From: Phoronis australis
Taxonomy: Eukaryota > Phoronida > Phoronidae
NCBI GenBank assembly: GCA_002633005.1
Contig: NMRA01000020.1
Location: forward strand, 1,724,918 to 1,756,028
Reading direction: 5' to 3'
DNA length: 31,111 nucleotides
Positions 10,725 through 20,360 of this stretch are shown here, piece by piece. The notes under the pieces were generated by a model. The model was given only the letters and a program-made list of their open reading frames with translations, was not told the DNA's origin and ran no database searches. The translations under genes and the position numbers were made by a program. Every line of letters starts with the position of its first letter. Within the stretch, counting starts at the first letter, position 1.

Positions 10725-10990
10725 AAGCACTTGATGGAACTGTGCTCAACCGCCATCTTCAGTTGGTCCCTTACTGTCTTTAAAGGTTTCGTCCCTAAAC
10801 CAAGACCATCTCTAGTAAGCGGGTCAACATAGTTGATCAGGCTCTGTCTGACGGTTGTTGGTGGTGTTGCTGTTGGTATTTCATCCAAATCCAACAAGAT
10901 GCCTGTTCAACTTCACTGGCTACGTCGCGTAAAAGAGCCTTCTTTCCTGACACGGAGACGCCAAGAGACCTCGCCATGGTAATGACCGAA
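10725..10990 (-). pseudogene. Exon-like segment inside R copy 3, frameshifted
   Basis: Absent from the other R copies. On the minus strand one frame reads MARSLGVSVSGKKALLRDVASEVE (start at 10978). One base out of phase a second frame reads GILLDLDEIPTATPPTTVRQ followed by SLINYVDPLTRDGLGLGTKP and LKTVRDQLKMAVEHSSIKCLK, then TAA. The composition (charged, no low complexity, longest frames on the same strand) looks like coding sequence with a frameshift near 10900. No family recognised. It may be a captured gene fragment or an exon of an autonomous R relative. Confidence 0.4.
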
Positions 10991-11903
10991 ATTATTCCAT
11001 AAGTGATATCAGAAACACTGTTAATATTCATTTCCTTTTCGTTTTGTGCACCGTGTTTAAATCTTAGTATTCGAATATTTAACCTAAATCTGATCATCGA
11101 TGTCAGAGATATAAGCCTTCAGACTTAAAAAAAACATAAAATTTAGCAAAAAACCCAAAACATTGATAGTAAAACAACGGTATCAATGTAACATAATCGA
11201 AATATATTTGATAAGATTATTCGGGAAGTGATCACAGAAACACTGTTGATGTGGTAAACTATGGTCAATTCATTTTCGTGTTGTGATAGGTGTTCAAATC
11301 ATAGAATGTGGCATTTGACCTAAATCTGAACAGGTATTTCCGAGGGTCATACAGAACCTGAACAACAGGACCCTGACCCCTCAACCACAGGCAGTGAACG
11401 AAAGATATCACAGGACCACGCACACAAAATAACACCACAGACGGAAATTTAAAAGGAGGCCAGGAAGTTTCCTCTTCCATGAGGGCACGCCCATGAGATG
11501 CGGTCTTGCCCGATACATAGAGAACCATAGAGGTCTATAACTTTCATTACTGAATGCGATTTGGTCTCGCCGACATTTGCAGTTGCAGCTCTCCACCTGT
11601 GACAACTGTTTTATGTCCAGATTAATGTAATAGGATTTGAGTGTTTACTTTATTCTGTTGTAATCTAGGTTGTACTCATGTTTTAGTATTTGGGAGGTGA
11701 TGACAAACATGTACTTCAAATGGACGGATCTTTGGATCTATCAAATCCGTTACTATTCGCTTGGACTAAACTTTTGTTACTTGTCTTGCTGGTACATTCG
11801 CACTGAAGCTAATGCTATTTTGTAATAACGACTAACAATTGCACTAACATACTAACACAAGCCATAACAGACTAACAAAAATAGCATGGCTGAATCCAAA
11901 TAA

Positions 11904-11931
11904 CGTTCAAGGTTCAAGGTTCAAGGTTCAA
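11904..11931 (+). repeat. Short (GTTCAAG)n tandem repeat
   Basis: Four near-perfect 7-bp units inside R copy 3; the matching site in copy 1 (about 2218) has a single GTTCAAGGTCGCATGC, so this is a local expansion. Confidence 0.85.
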
Positions 11932-12496
11932 TCGTGAATTCCTTTGCATATGCCACAAGTAGCTGAACAATGGTTCCCATGACCGACTTCTGCGGTGGCG
12001 CAGACAAGGATTTCTCACATAATATGGGAGCTCTAATTAAAAACATTAGTTGATATCTCGATTGTTTGTAAATTTTATTAATGCACGTTTATGTTTATTT
12101 GATCGCCATACCCACGCAACAACAATACCACGCAGCCCACGGATAACCAAAACGGAACAAGAATGATGGAAGACGAAAATTAACGACCGGAGACTAAAGC
12201 TAGAATGCAATTGCGTATGCGCACTTAAAACTCTGCGCAGGGTGTATGCGCATGCATATTGAAGTATAAGCGCATTACATTGCATAAAAGTTTCATCCTT
12301 CGTGTGAAAGAGAGCGATTTCCCTGGTAACCATGAAAGAGCAAGAGTGAAAAATTAGAATGTCAATGGAAAATTGCACTTTATGACACAACACTTGCACC
12401 TATTTACTCCAAAGTGTGTGACTGAATTTAATTTACGAATGAAAATGATATACGTGTTTATGAAATGTCTAGCTCAGAAATCATTTTTGTACTGAT

Positions 12497-12509
12497 TGAC
12501 CTTTGACCC
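12497..12509 (-). promoter_or_regulatory. DR1-type nuclear receptor site in S monomer A
   Basis: TGACCTTTGACCC on the plus strand; the complement GGGTCAAAGGTCA is a direct repeat of half sites with one spacer base, the class bound by HNF4, RXR heterodimers and COUP-TF relatives. Binding here is not known. Confidence 0.4.
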
Positions 12510-12921
12510 AGAAATTCAGTTCAGTTGATCAGATCGAAACTCCGTGTATGTTCTGGGTGCTCTTATATGGCACCAAGCTGTTCACGAAATTTCCAGAAGA
12601 AATATAAAAAATTACAGAAGGAGAAGGTTTTGAATTAAACATACCGGTTGACATCTCAAGGGGTCCTTTAGTGCATTTTGGGTCATACCCGTATTATAGT
12701 TTTTGAATGGCAATTGGTTGAATCACCATGATTATAAACGCTCTCTCTAATACAACATGTAATTACGAAGTGATTGAAAAAGTCTGAGATTTAACAGAAA
12801 GCTGCACTAAATGACCAGAAAATTGCACCTAGTGACCCCAAAGTTTGTGATTGAACTTTATGAATCGTTATTATGTGTATGATTATGAAAGGTCTAGCTC
12901 AAACATCACTTTTGCACTTAA

Positions 12922-12934
12922 TGACCTTTGACCC
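12922..12934 (-). promoter_or_regulatory. DR1-type site in S monomer B
   Basis: Identical TGACCTTTGACCC at the same monomer position as in A. Monomer C has one mismatch (13353-13365) and D is more degenerate (about 13907-13919). Confidence 0.4.
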
Positions 12935-13072
12935 GGAAACTCGGTTCCCTTTATCCGTTTCAAATTCCTGGTAAACTAAGCATGCACTTCTCTAGTGCCT
13001 GCTTGTTATCAAAATTCGGAGAGTCTTTCTAAAAACCTGTCAAAGAAGAAGCAATTTGACGGAATGCACTCC

Positions 13073-13091
13073 TTGACCCGTTTCGGGTCAA
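13073..13091. promoter_or_regulatory. Perfect inverted repeat of GGGTCA half sites in S
   Basis: TTGACCCG-TTT-CGGGTCAA, an 8-bp perfect inverted repeat, equivalent to an everted pair of GGGTCA half sites five bases apart. The next monomer keeps TGACCC-GTTTT-GGGTCA at 13505-13521; monomer A has only a degenerate form near 12660-12690. Confidence 0.45.
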
Positions 13092-13689
13092 TCCGGTGCA
13101 TTTTGAGTGGAATCCATGTGATCAATATAATTTGAGAGGCAATTAGTTGAACCACCATGAACTTGAACGGTCTCCATAATCCATCATTTAAATACAAGCT
13201 GAATGAAAAAGTCTTAAAAAAGAAAACTGCACTAAATGACCAGAAATTTGCACCTAGTGACCCCAAAGTTTGTGATTGAACTTTATGAATGGTTATTATA
13301 TGTACATGCATGATTATGAAAGGTCTAGCTCAAACATCACTTTTGCATTTAATGACCTTTTACCCGGAAACCCGGTTCCCTTGATCCGATTAGAAATCTA
13401 AGTAAATTTTGGTTGTAATTCTCTGGTGCCTACTTGTTAACAAAATTCGAACAGCCTATCTAAAAACCTGTAGAAGAAGAAGCGTTTTAATCCAATGCAC
13501 TCATTGACCCGTTTTGGGTCATTGTGGTGCATTTTGGTCAAGAAATTATGATTAATAAAACCACTTGATCATCGTATCAAGGATTCTGAATGATTGTTGT
13601 GAACTAATGGATGCACATGTAAGAGTAATAACAATCTGAAAAGGGAGGACGAATAAGAATAAGAATAATAAGATAAAAAAGAAGAACAG

Positions 13690-13713
13690 TAAAACTCTGC
13701 GCTTGCACGCGCA
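13690..13713. repeat. Perfect 9-bp hairpin in S
   Basis: ACTCTGCGC-TTGCAC-GCGCAGAGT, flanked by purine-rich AATAAG/GAAGAA tracts. The related word at 12225 lacks the second arm. Confidence 0.7.
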
Positions 13714-13975
13714 GAGTAATAATAAGAACAAGAGTGAAAAGTAAGAATATCAAAGGAAAATTGCACCAAATGACCCCACAGTTGCACCAAATGACCCCAC
13801 AGTTGCACCAATTGACTCCAAAGTTTGTGGCTGAATTTTCTTTACGAATGAAAAGTATATACGCGATTATACAACGGCTAGCTCAAAAATCATTTTTGCA
13901 CTTACTTACCTTTGACCGAGAAATTCGGTTCAGTTGATCAGATTAAAATTTCTAAGTAAGTTCTGTGTACACTTA

Positions 13976-14182
13976 CAGCACACATCACGAATTTTTGGCC
14001 GACCGGTCGGAAATTGGTCGACCACCGGCCGTCGACCGGTCGTCTAGCCGACCAGCAGCCGACCAACAACGGTCGGCTAGGAGCCGTCTACTGAGTCGCC
14101 TCTGTGGTCGGCACTTGGGTCGGCTAAGTGGTCGCCTAGCGTAGACGACCAATTCGGATTAAGCGTGTCCTTGGTCGGCAAT
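13976..14182 (+). repeat. Left TIR and subterminal repeat region of T
   Basis: The outer part (13976-14045) pairs with the right TIR. From 14045 to 14182 there are multiple GCCGACC and GGTCGGC copies in both orientations, typical of subterminal binding-site clusters. Confidence 0.85.
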
Positions 14183-17100
14183 TACCATTTTATGACTTAA
14201 CGGGTGAACTTTGGCCAAACAAACATTTTACTGTTCGCTGTTCGTTCACCACTGGCAACTCAGGTCTTGACATCGGTTTATAAACTTTTGTTCAACTATT
14301 GAAAGGAAATAAAATCGAATCAACCTACAAATACGAAGTGCGTGACATTACACCAGCCTAAAACTTTATGTTGAATTAATGACGGCGTGGTAAAATCAAA
14401 CGTTAAGTGATATCGCGGAAGCATAATTTCTAAATTTAGATATGAGACTTTTTATACAGTACATTTTGCACAAAAACAAGCACAAAATTTGAAATTTACA
14501 GTAAAATTGCATAACAATCAGAATACAACACTCAATACACGACCTCAAGTGTTTTCATGCAGCGGAATGCTCAACAAGCATCACGCATTTGCGCTCATCC
14601 GTTATTGCTCTTGATGATCACTTCATCACGCTGTATATTGCGATTTACCACAGATAATTATTGCTTATTTCTGTATAATTTCTTAATATGTTGGTACAGC
14701 AATAGAACCCAATTTTATTTTAGAAACAACATAAACAATGGTTTGAACATAGCGCCGATATTAAATCATGGGCGCATGAAAACGGAAGACTGATCGGTTT
14801 ATAGTGTCATCCATCATCCATCATCATTCAGAAATTGTTGTCACTTTCGCAGTAAAACATCTTTTCGAAACTAGAGCCTTCCTATGTAGCCAGCTAGTTG
14901 CATGAAGACTATTTTCAAAATACAGCAAGGTGCCACTGCTTATTGAGACCAAACAGACCTCGATACTTCACACAGCCCGGATAGTTACGTTTGTCACCTC
15001 GTCGAAAAGCTTGTATCAACATGAGCTCAAGACTGGCGGGTGTGCATGCAAAATCTGGAAGTCAATTGGCATTCAAGTTGCCCGTTACGGCCGTTTAAGT
15101 GAGAAACATCCGACGTCATCTTCTTGCGTAATTCTCTGCCTTTTTAACGAAAAAAACGTATATCGTCGTTTTGAAAAAAGTTCATTGTGACACGCGCCAC
15201 TTCCAAAATGTTTTCAACATCTCCCATTAGATGATGAACACATCTCAGCAAAATTTGTTCTAAAATTCGGTTCACTGATATCAAAATTCCAAAAACATAT
15301 AATGAAGTGAAACCAATTCTGATCATTTGTTGTGACGTTTACGTAACCTCGAGGGAGAACGTTTGATTGAAGAATCTGGGAAAAAGAAACTGGCTAAAAG
15401 GTGACGCAATATTTCATTGGGGCGAAAGTCGACGCATAAGATCACAACATAACTTTAGCAGCAGAATAATTGTAGAAAACCATTTTTTGCAACGCTGGTA
15501 AATAATTTAGTTTACTCTAGGAAGATTTTATTCGGTCAGTTTTTACCCACAATGGCGCAAATTTGTATATTTAATTTAGTAAACAGCTTCGCACCAAGGC
15601 TACAGCCTTCCGAGCCCTTTCGCGTAAGAACACAATACTTGGCGTTTCGCGTATACTCCAAGGGGTAAAACTTTGAAAATAATATTTTCGGGGTAACCTG
15701 GTACATGTAATCCTAAAAAAGTAGTCTGTGTTTTCATGTAGAGCGTAAAATGATTAACCCATTGATTCAAAAAGAACACTCTCGCAAACGAAAACGCACA
15801 CAATTTTCAGCTATATTACACTGGTTAAAAAACAACTTCTATAAGTTTATTGCATCGGATTCTAGTGATCACAGGGCAAGTCAAAACTCTTAAAGGGGCG
15901 CAATTTCAAACCTTTGGCATGAATCAGTGATATAAAAATGGAAATACATGTAGACCGACTTTAGTTCATCAGCAATCTAGACACAACAGTTACAGACACT
16001 CACTGCGTTTGTTAACGTCTTGTGGCAATGATAAAAATAATTTTTTCTACTATGATTGATAACAAGTTTTACTCTGATGAGGTATGATGCAATATGCACG
16101 TCTGATATGCAGAGTCAGCAGTTGCAAAAATATTTACTGGGTTTAATGAATCCGTTTGTTATGAACCACTGCAAAAGTATAATTACTAATTGTACATTCG
16201 AAGCACGCCTCATTAGAATAAAAACATACACATGCTTGATGATCCTGGGAGTACCTCTTTTACAGGCATGAATGAAGATATATAGTTGTTAAGCCATAGA
16301 GGATAATAAAGCTTAGATAATATCACACTGAGCCTTGTACACCAGGCATATACAAAGGATACAGTATTTCAAAAGAAGCCTCAACTACTCATTTTTCATA
16401 GTCAAAACTACTCATTTTTCATAGTATTACTAAATCACGAACACCTAGATTTATATTAGAAGTTACATAGTACGATGCTACACAACCTGCTCTCCCCCCA
16501 TTTATGGGAGGCCTAATTTGAAACATTTAACGACATATCTTTTCTATGCATGATTAAAACCAAGCAAAACATGCAAACTCTCCAGGACCAAAAATAAATA
16601 TCTCAAAACCAGACATTTTACTTAAGCAGGAATTAAAACAATCCAATACATTGAGATTGTTTTCACACAGAAGACCAAAGAGCAAATAAAGACCAAATTC
16701 ACCACGTCAAGACTGAAAATTTATCACATCAGCACCTATAATTTATCAAGTGAGGACCAAAAATTCTTCACTTCAGGATCAAAATAAAATACGACCGAAC
16801 TGAAAATTTAATAAGTCAGGTTCAAAAACTTACCATGTCAGTAACTTTCACGCCAGAACACCACGTCACCATCCCCAAGCATTGATCTTTCAAAGTGATA
16901 CTGTCCGTACTATACTAAACAAGGGCTATATATTCAACCTCTCGCCGACAACAGATATATTATCTTCGAAATGCGGTTGAATTTCTTTCGTCTAATCCAC
17001 GTTTTACAATAGATGCCAATGTATAGGTACACACTGGATTGTCATCATTGCATAATGGGTGATCACGTAGTCTCCGGGCATGAAAACAATTCTCTCCGGG

Positions 17101-17266
17101 CGTGATAAGTTTTCTAACGCAATAAATCCTGGTTGCCAATTGTTTTTGATTCTACAGAGATTTCAATTCCTGAATAGAAAATGTGTGTTCTGGATTTTTC
17201 CGCTTCAGCTTTCCATTCAGGTAACTAGTGCACAGCACAGTGTTTTTACTATCCCGTGCGGCTCCA
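14183..17266. other. Interior of T, no recognisable gene
   Basis: Contains only short frames (for example 78 codons at 14557, 86 at 14930, 71 at 16056) with no family resemblance. ACTACTCATTTTTCATAGT is directly duplicated at about 16384 and 16408. Confidence 0.6.
16672..16867 (+). repeat. Degenerate 22-bp minisatellite in T
   Basis: About eight diverged units of approximate form AGGACCAAAAATTTATCACGTC (AAGACTGAAAATTTATCACATC, AGGACCAAAAATTCTTCACTTC, AGGTTCAAAAACTTACCATGTC and others). Confidence 0.75.
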
Positions 17267-17872
17267 CTGCAACGAATCACTTCTCGTACAATCTTTCGTA
17301 AACGACATTTCTTAGGGGTAACAATTTTCCAAGAGCTATATATTCATTGGACAAGTTTCTGTTTGGTAATCGGTTTTATTTTCTGTCTCAGGTAGTCCTT
17401 GAGCTCATGCTCTGAATGTTTTGAAAACGCAACTCTTTATTTACGCAGATACGTTTTCCTCAGTGCTCGTGGGCACCGACTCGCTGAATTCCCCAACCAA
17501 ACATTTATTTTTGAAAATGCACTCAAAAGTGTAGTTAAAACACCGTGCTGATCATAGTCGTCAGTGCAGAAAAGCGAAATGAACAAATTTGTACACACTG
17601 CTCAAAGCACTTTTGTGGACATACGGAAACGCCAACGTCTCTGTCCTACAACTCTGCGTGTGCTTGGCATTTCTGATCAAAGCGCTCACATGCTAAGACT
17701 GAGCACCGTTTCAAAAAATTGTATTTTTTCTTACAACTGAGCACAGAATTATTATGCGATTTTAGGACTGAAACGGAACCAAATCTCGAGTGGTGACTCA
17801 TTAGAATGTGCAAAATTCGGGGAGGGGGGTGGCTGGCAATGCAAGCATGATTTTTTTATTTTCGCGCCAAAC
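17267..17872 (+). repeat. Internal duplication of T, first copy
   Basis: Starts CTGCAACGAATCACTTCTCG and ends TTTTCGCGCCAAAC. It is repeated almost unchanged at 17874-18504, differing by scattered substitutions and short indels (18 bp extra near 17915 and about 17 bp extra near 18311 in the second copy). Confidence 0.9.
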
Positions 17873-17873
17873 N
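17873..17873. other. Single ambiguous base at the duplication junction
   Basis: The N lies exactly between the end of copy 1 (CGCGCCAAAC) and the start of copy 2 (CTGCAACG). That is what is expected if two overlapping contigs, perhaps two haplotypes, were abutted instead of merged. Confidence 0.85.
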
Positions 17874-18504
17874 CTGCAACGAATCACTTCTGGTACAATC
17901 TTTCGTGAACGACGTTCGTATTTTGCACATTTCTTCGGGGTAACAGTTTTCCAAGAGCTATATATTCATTGGACAAGTTTCTGTTTGGTAATCGGTTTTA
18001 TTTTATGTCTCAAGTGGTCCTTGAGCTCATGCTCTGAATGTTTTGAAAACGCAACTCTTTATTTACGTAGATACGTTTTCCTGCCCGTGGGCACCGACTC
18101 GCTGAATTCACCAACCAAACATTTATTTTTGAAAATGCACTCAAAAGTGTAGTCAAAACACCGTGTTGATCATAGTCGTCAGTGTAGAAAAGCGAAATGA
18201 ACAAATTTGTACACACTGCTCAAAGCACTTTTGTGGACATACGGAAACGCCAACGTCTCTGTCTTACAACTCTGCGTGTGCTTGGCTTTTCTGATCAAAG
18301 CGCTCTCATGCTGGAAACTTTATTAAGACTGAGCACTGTTTCAAAAAATTGTATTTTTTCTTACAGCTGAGCACAGAATTATTATGCGATTTTAGGACTG
18401 AAACGGAACCAAATCTCGAGTGGTGACACATTAGAATGTGCAAAATTCGGGGAGGGGGGTGGCTGGCAATACAAGAATGATTTTTTTTTATTTTCGCGCC
18501 AAAC
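17874..18504 (+). repeat. Internal duplication of T, second copy
   Basis: Second copy of 17267-17872. It ends at CGCGCCAAAC and then continues into unique sequence (ATGTAGTTACC), whereas copy 1 is preceded by unique sequence. This fits either a tandem duplication or a merged-haplotype artefact. Confidence 0.9.
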
Positions 18505-19544
18505 ATGTAGTTACCACTTCTCATTCAGCGTCACTTGCTACCTGAGGTGGCCAAATCATACATGTACGCTATCAAGATCACCAGACGCTTTGCTTCTCAA
18601 AAGTGCACCTTTGTGTATTTTCTATCATTTTTTTTCCATCGCAATCGCTTTACAAAGTTTCCCGCACATATGCCGCGTAGAGACAAATACCTCTTCACCA
18701 CGTATTCACATCTTGCCCTTCACAATTGTTTTATTTTGCATAATTTGTCAATATGTTATTGACAGAACATATTTATTTTTGGAACAACGTGAACGACCAA
18801 CTGATAGGGGACTACGTGTATACATGTAACTGCTAGCCCAGATTTTAATGTCACCGATACACTGAAAACGGAATGCGCAAGGCTACTTTGCTGTAGCCTC
18901 AACAGTGGTGATGTCACCGTCTTAGTTCGTGGAAATCGTAACCATAATATGATTTCGAATTTCGAGCCATCGAAGTCCGTGGGTTTAGGGCATACTGGAC
19001 CTTGAATTTTGCGTCTGTACTGCAAGGGTCAATACTATGAAAATAAAATCCCTGGAGTGAGAGCTTTTCGCGGTGTAAGAACTCACTCACTAATCCATCA
19101 TCATGGGCGCGTGACGAGACCGGTGACTAACTTAAAAAACGCAAAAAGATGCAGTTTGGCGTTACACAAACAACTTGAAATCAACTGCGGGCGAAGACTG
19201 CTAAAATAGCTGCGTTTACAAAATGACTACAGCGTTGTATTGACCGGGAAGCAACCGATCTAATACATCCTGTTAACGTCACGAGTCAAATTAAAGATCA
19301 AATGTAAAGAAAACTTTCACGTTTTTCATCCAAAACTTGTTGCATTGTCCATAATCCAATGTTTACTATTACCGCTTGCCTTCAACCTTCGAATTAGTGG
19401 TATTACACAACCGACGTGAACTCATGTAACCGAGACAGTAAAACTAGGTTAATTTATTTGACCCTGTGCTAAGACGAATATGCATCGACACGCAAGTGGT
19501 ATCAGCCTGAAAACCTATTACGCAACTGCTACTCTAGCCTAAAA
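18505..19544. other. Interior of T, right part, no gene recognised
   Basis: Short frames only (75 codons at 18535, 79 at 18590, 89 on minus at 18756, 66 at 19009). Nothing recognisable. Confidence 0.6.
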
Positions 19545-19752
19545 ATAGCAGCCGACCAGCTGGTCGGCTGATGGCCGGTCGGCCAAAGGGTCGGCTGAAG
19601 GGTCGGCTGAGAAGTCGCCTTATGAGTCGGCACTGCGGGCGGCTGCCGGTCGGCTAATTTTTAGCCGACCGGTCGGCAAATTAGCCGACCGGTCGACGGC
19701 TAGTCGTCGACCAATTTCCGACCGGGCGGCCAAAAATTCGTGATGTGTGCTG
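19545..19752 (-). repeat. Right TIR and subterminal repeat region of T
   Basis: Inverted counterpart of 13976-14182. Its inner part carries AGTCGGCACTG, AGTCGCCTTATGAGTCGGC and repeated AGGGTCGGCTG units; the same words, in the opposite orientation, make up the copy at 30332-30495. Confidence 0.85.
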
Positions 19753-20360
19753 TAATAAGAAATAAAGGAAACATAAAAAATATTAGCACATCATATGAAA
19801 AAGAACAGCTTAAGTATTTTGTCGAAAATTTTGACAAGAAAATATTTTTGGCATATCTATAAACTGCTGTATGCATCCATTTATAAAAAATATGCACTGA
19901 ACAGGCAATATTCTAGTGGAGATATCACATGACCTTCGTGCACACTTCAATATAATCATCAGAAGTTAAACATATTTTGTTCTAGTACTTCTGAACAATA
20001 CACTAGAATTGACAATTAAGAGGGTATTACAATCCAATGGATTTATTTGAAGAAATCATCCATTATTTATTGTCTGCCATTCAATAATGGCAATGTGATA
20101 TGTGATACTGAGACGCAGGATAACAACGGCATCACAGTATCGTTGCCATTATTCAAGAATGCTGTTGACATCATGCAATAATAGAAGTTATGCAATGGAA
20201 CACTTTTGAAGCAATCTTAGACTCAGGCTGATGTCTGTATGTTTTAAGCAATTGAAAATGTAAATGTGGACAATTTATAAAATTCTTTATACTAATGTTT
20301 TGAAAACAAAAATGAGATAGCCTGTTAATTGCTCATTACACACCTGCCAACAACACTTAC
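19753..20360. other. AT-rich spacer
   Basis: Downstream flank of T. The S repeat does not clearly resume here, so the insertion may have been accompanied by loss of flanking S sequence. Apart from the hairpin at 20078-20161 nothing was seen. Confidence 0.5.
20078..20161. ncRNA. 84-nt imperfect inverted repeat, possible hairpin
   Basis: The outer arms CATTCAATAATGGCAA and TTGCCATTATTCAAGAATG pair, and the inner arms GATACTG (20104) and CAGTATC (20135) pair, with an asymmetric 10-base bulge and a loop of about 24. The size is in the range of a microRNA precursor, but the bulge is large and a small MITE-like palindrome is equally likely. It is inverted-repeat structure only; no expression evidence. 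Confidence 0.25.

Larger units (their letters stand above)
10020..12215 (+). repeat. Repeat R, copy 3, with an insertion
   Basis: Starts with GGATCCTTCCCAGAGACACTGGATC and AAGAACTGGTTTCAAACAGGC and ends around CCACGGATAACC-AAAACGG (12137-12155) and ACGACCGGAGACTAAAGC. Near 10720-10990 a unique segment interrupts it, and the AAAACAACGGTATCAAT block then recurs (about 10673 and 11171), a local duplication. A 90-codon ORF at 10024-10296 has no counterpart kept open in the other copies, so I treat it as chance. Confidence 0.75.
12190..13975 (+). repeat. Repeat S, 427-bp monomers in a 1.4-kb higher-order array
   Basis: The anchor TTGCACC(T/A) occurs at 12394, 12822, 13248 and 13803, spacing 428, 426 and 555 bp. 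Monomers B (12822) and C (13248) are very similar. A (12394) and D (13803) share a different upstream part (CAAGAGTGAAAA..AAGGAAAATTGCAC) and the AAAACTCTGCGC word at 12225 and 13689. The order is therefore A-B-C-A', a higher-order period near 1.4 kb. The array is cut at 13975 by the left end of transposon T. No coding potential seen. Confidence 0.75.
13976..19752. mobile_element. DNA transposon T, 5.78 kb, long TIRs, TA target site
   Basis: CAGCACACATCACGAATTTT at 13976 is repeated in inverted orientation ending at 19752. Matching extends about 70 bp, then continues as GCCGACC/GGTCGGC-rich subterminal tracts. Both outer flanks are TA, as is the flank of the third copy of the terminus at 30332, so a TA target duplication is likely. 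Interior open frames are all under 120 codons, none recognised, and no DDE/D-like or HTH segment was seen. It is probably a non-autonomous or badly decayed copy. TA with CAG ends is compatible with several cut-and-paste superfamilies; I cannot choose one. Confidence 0.8.

Noticed and set aside
12046-12399. 117-codon minus-strand frame
   Set aside because: Spans the junction of R and S repeats; leucine/serine-rich with no motif.
14536-18900. Possible old similarity between 14640-14740 and 18690-18800 inside T
   Set aside because: Only short AT-rich words match (AATATGTT, TATTTTxGAAACAAC); not enough to call a duplication by eye.
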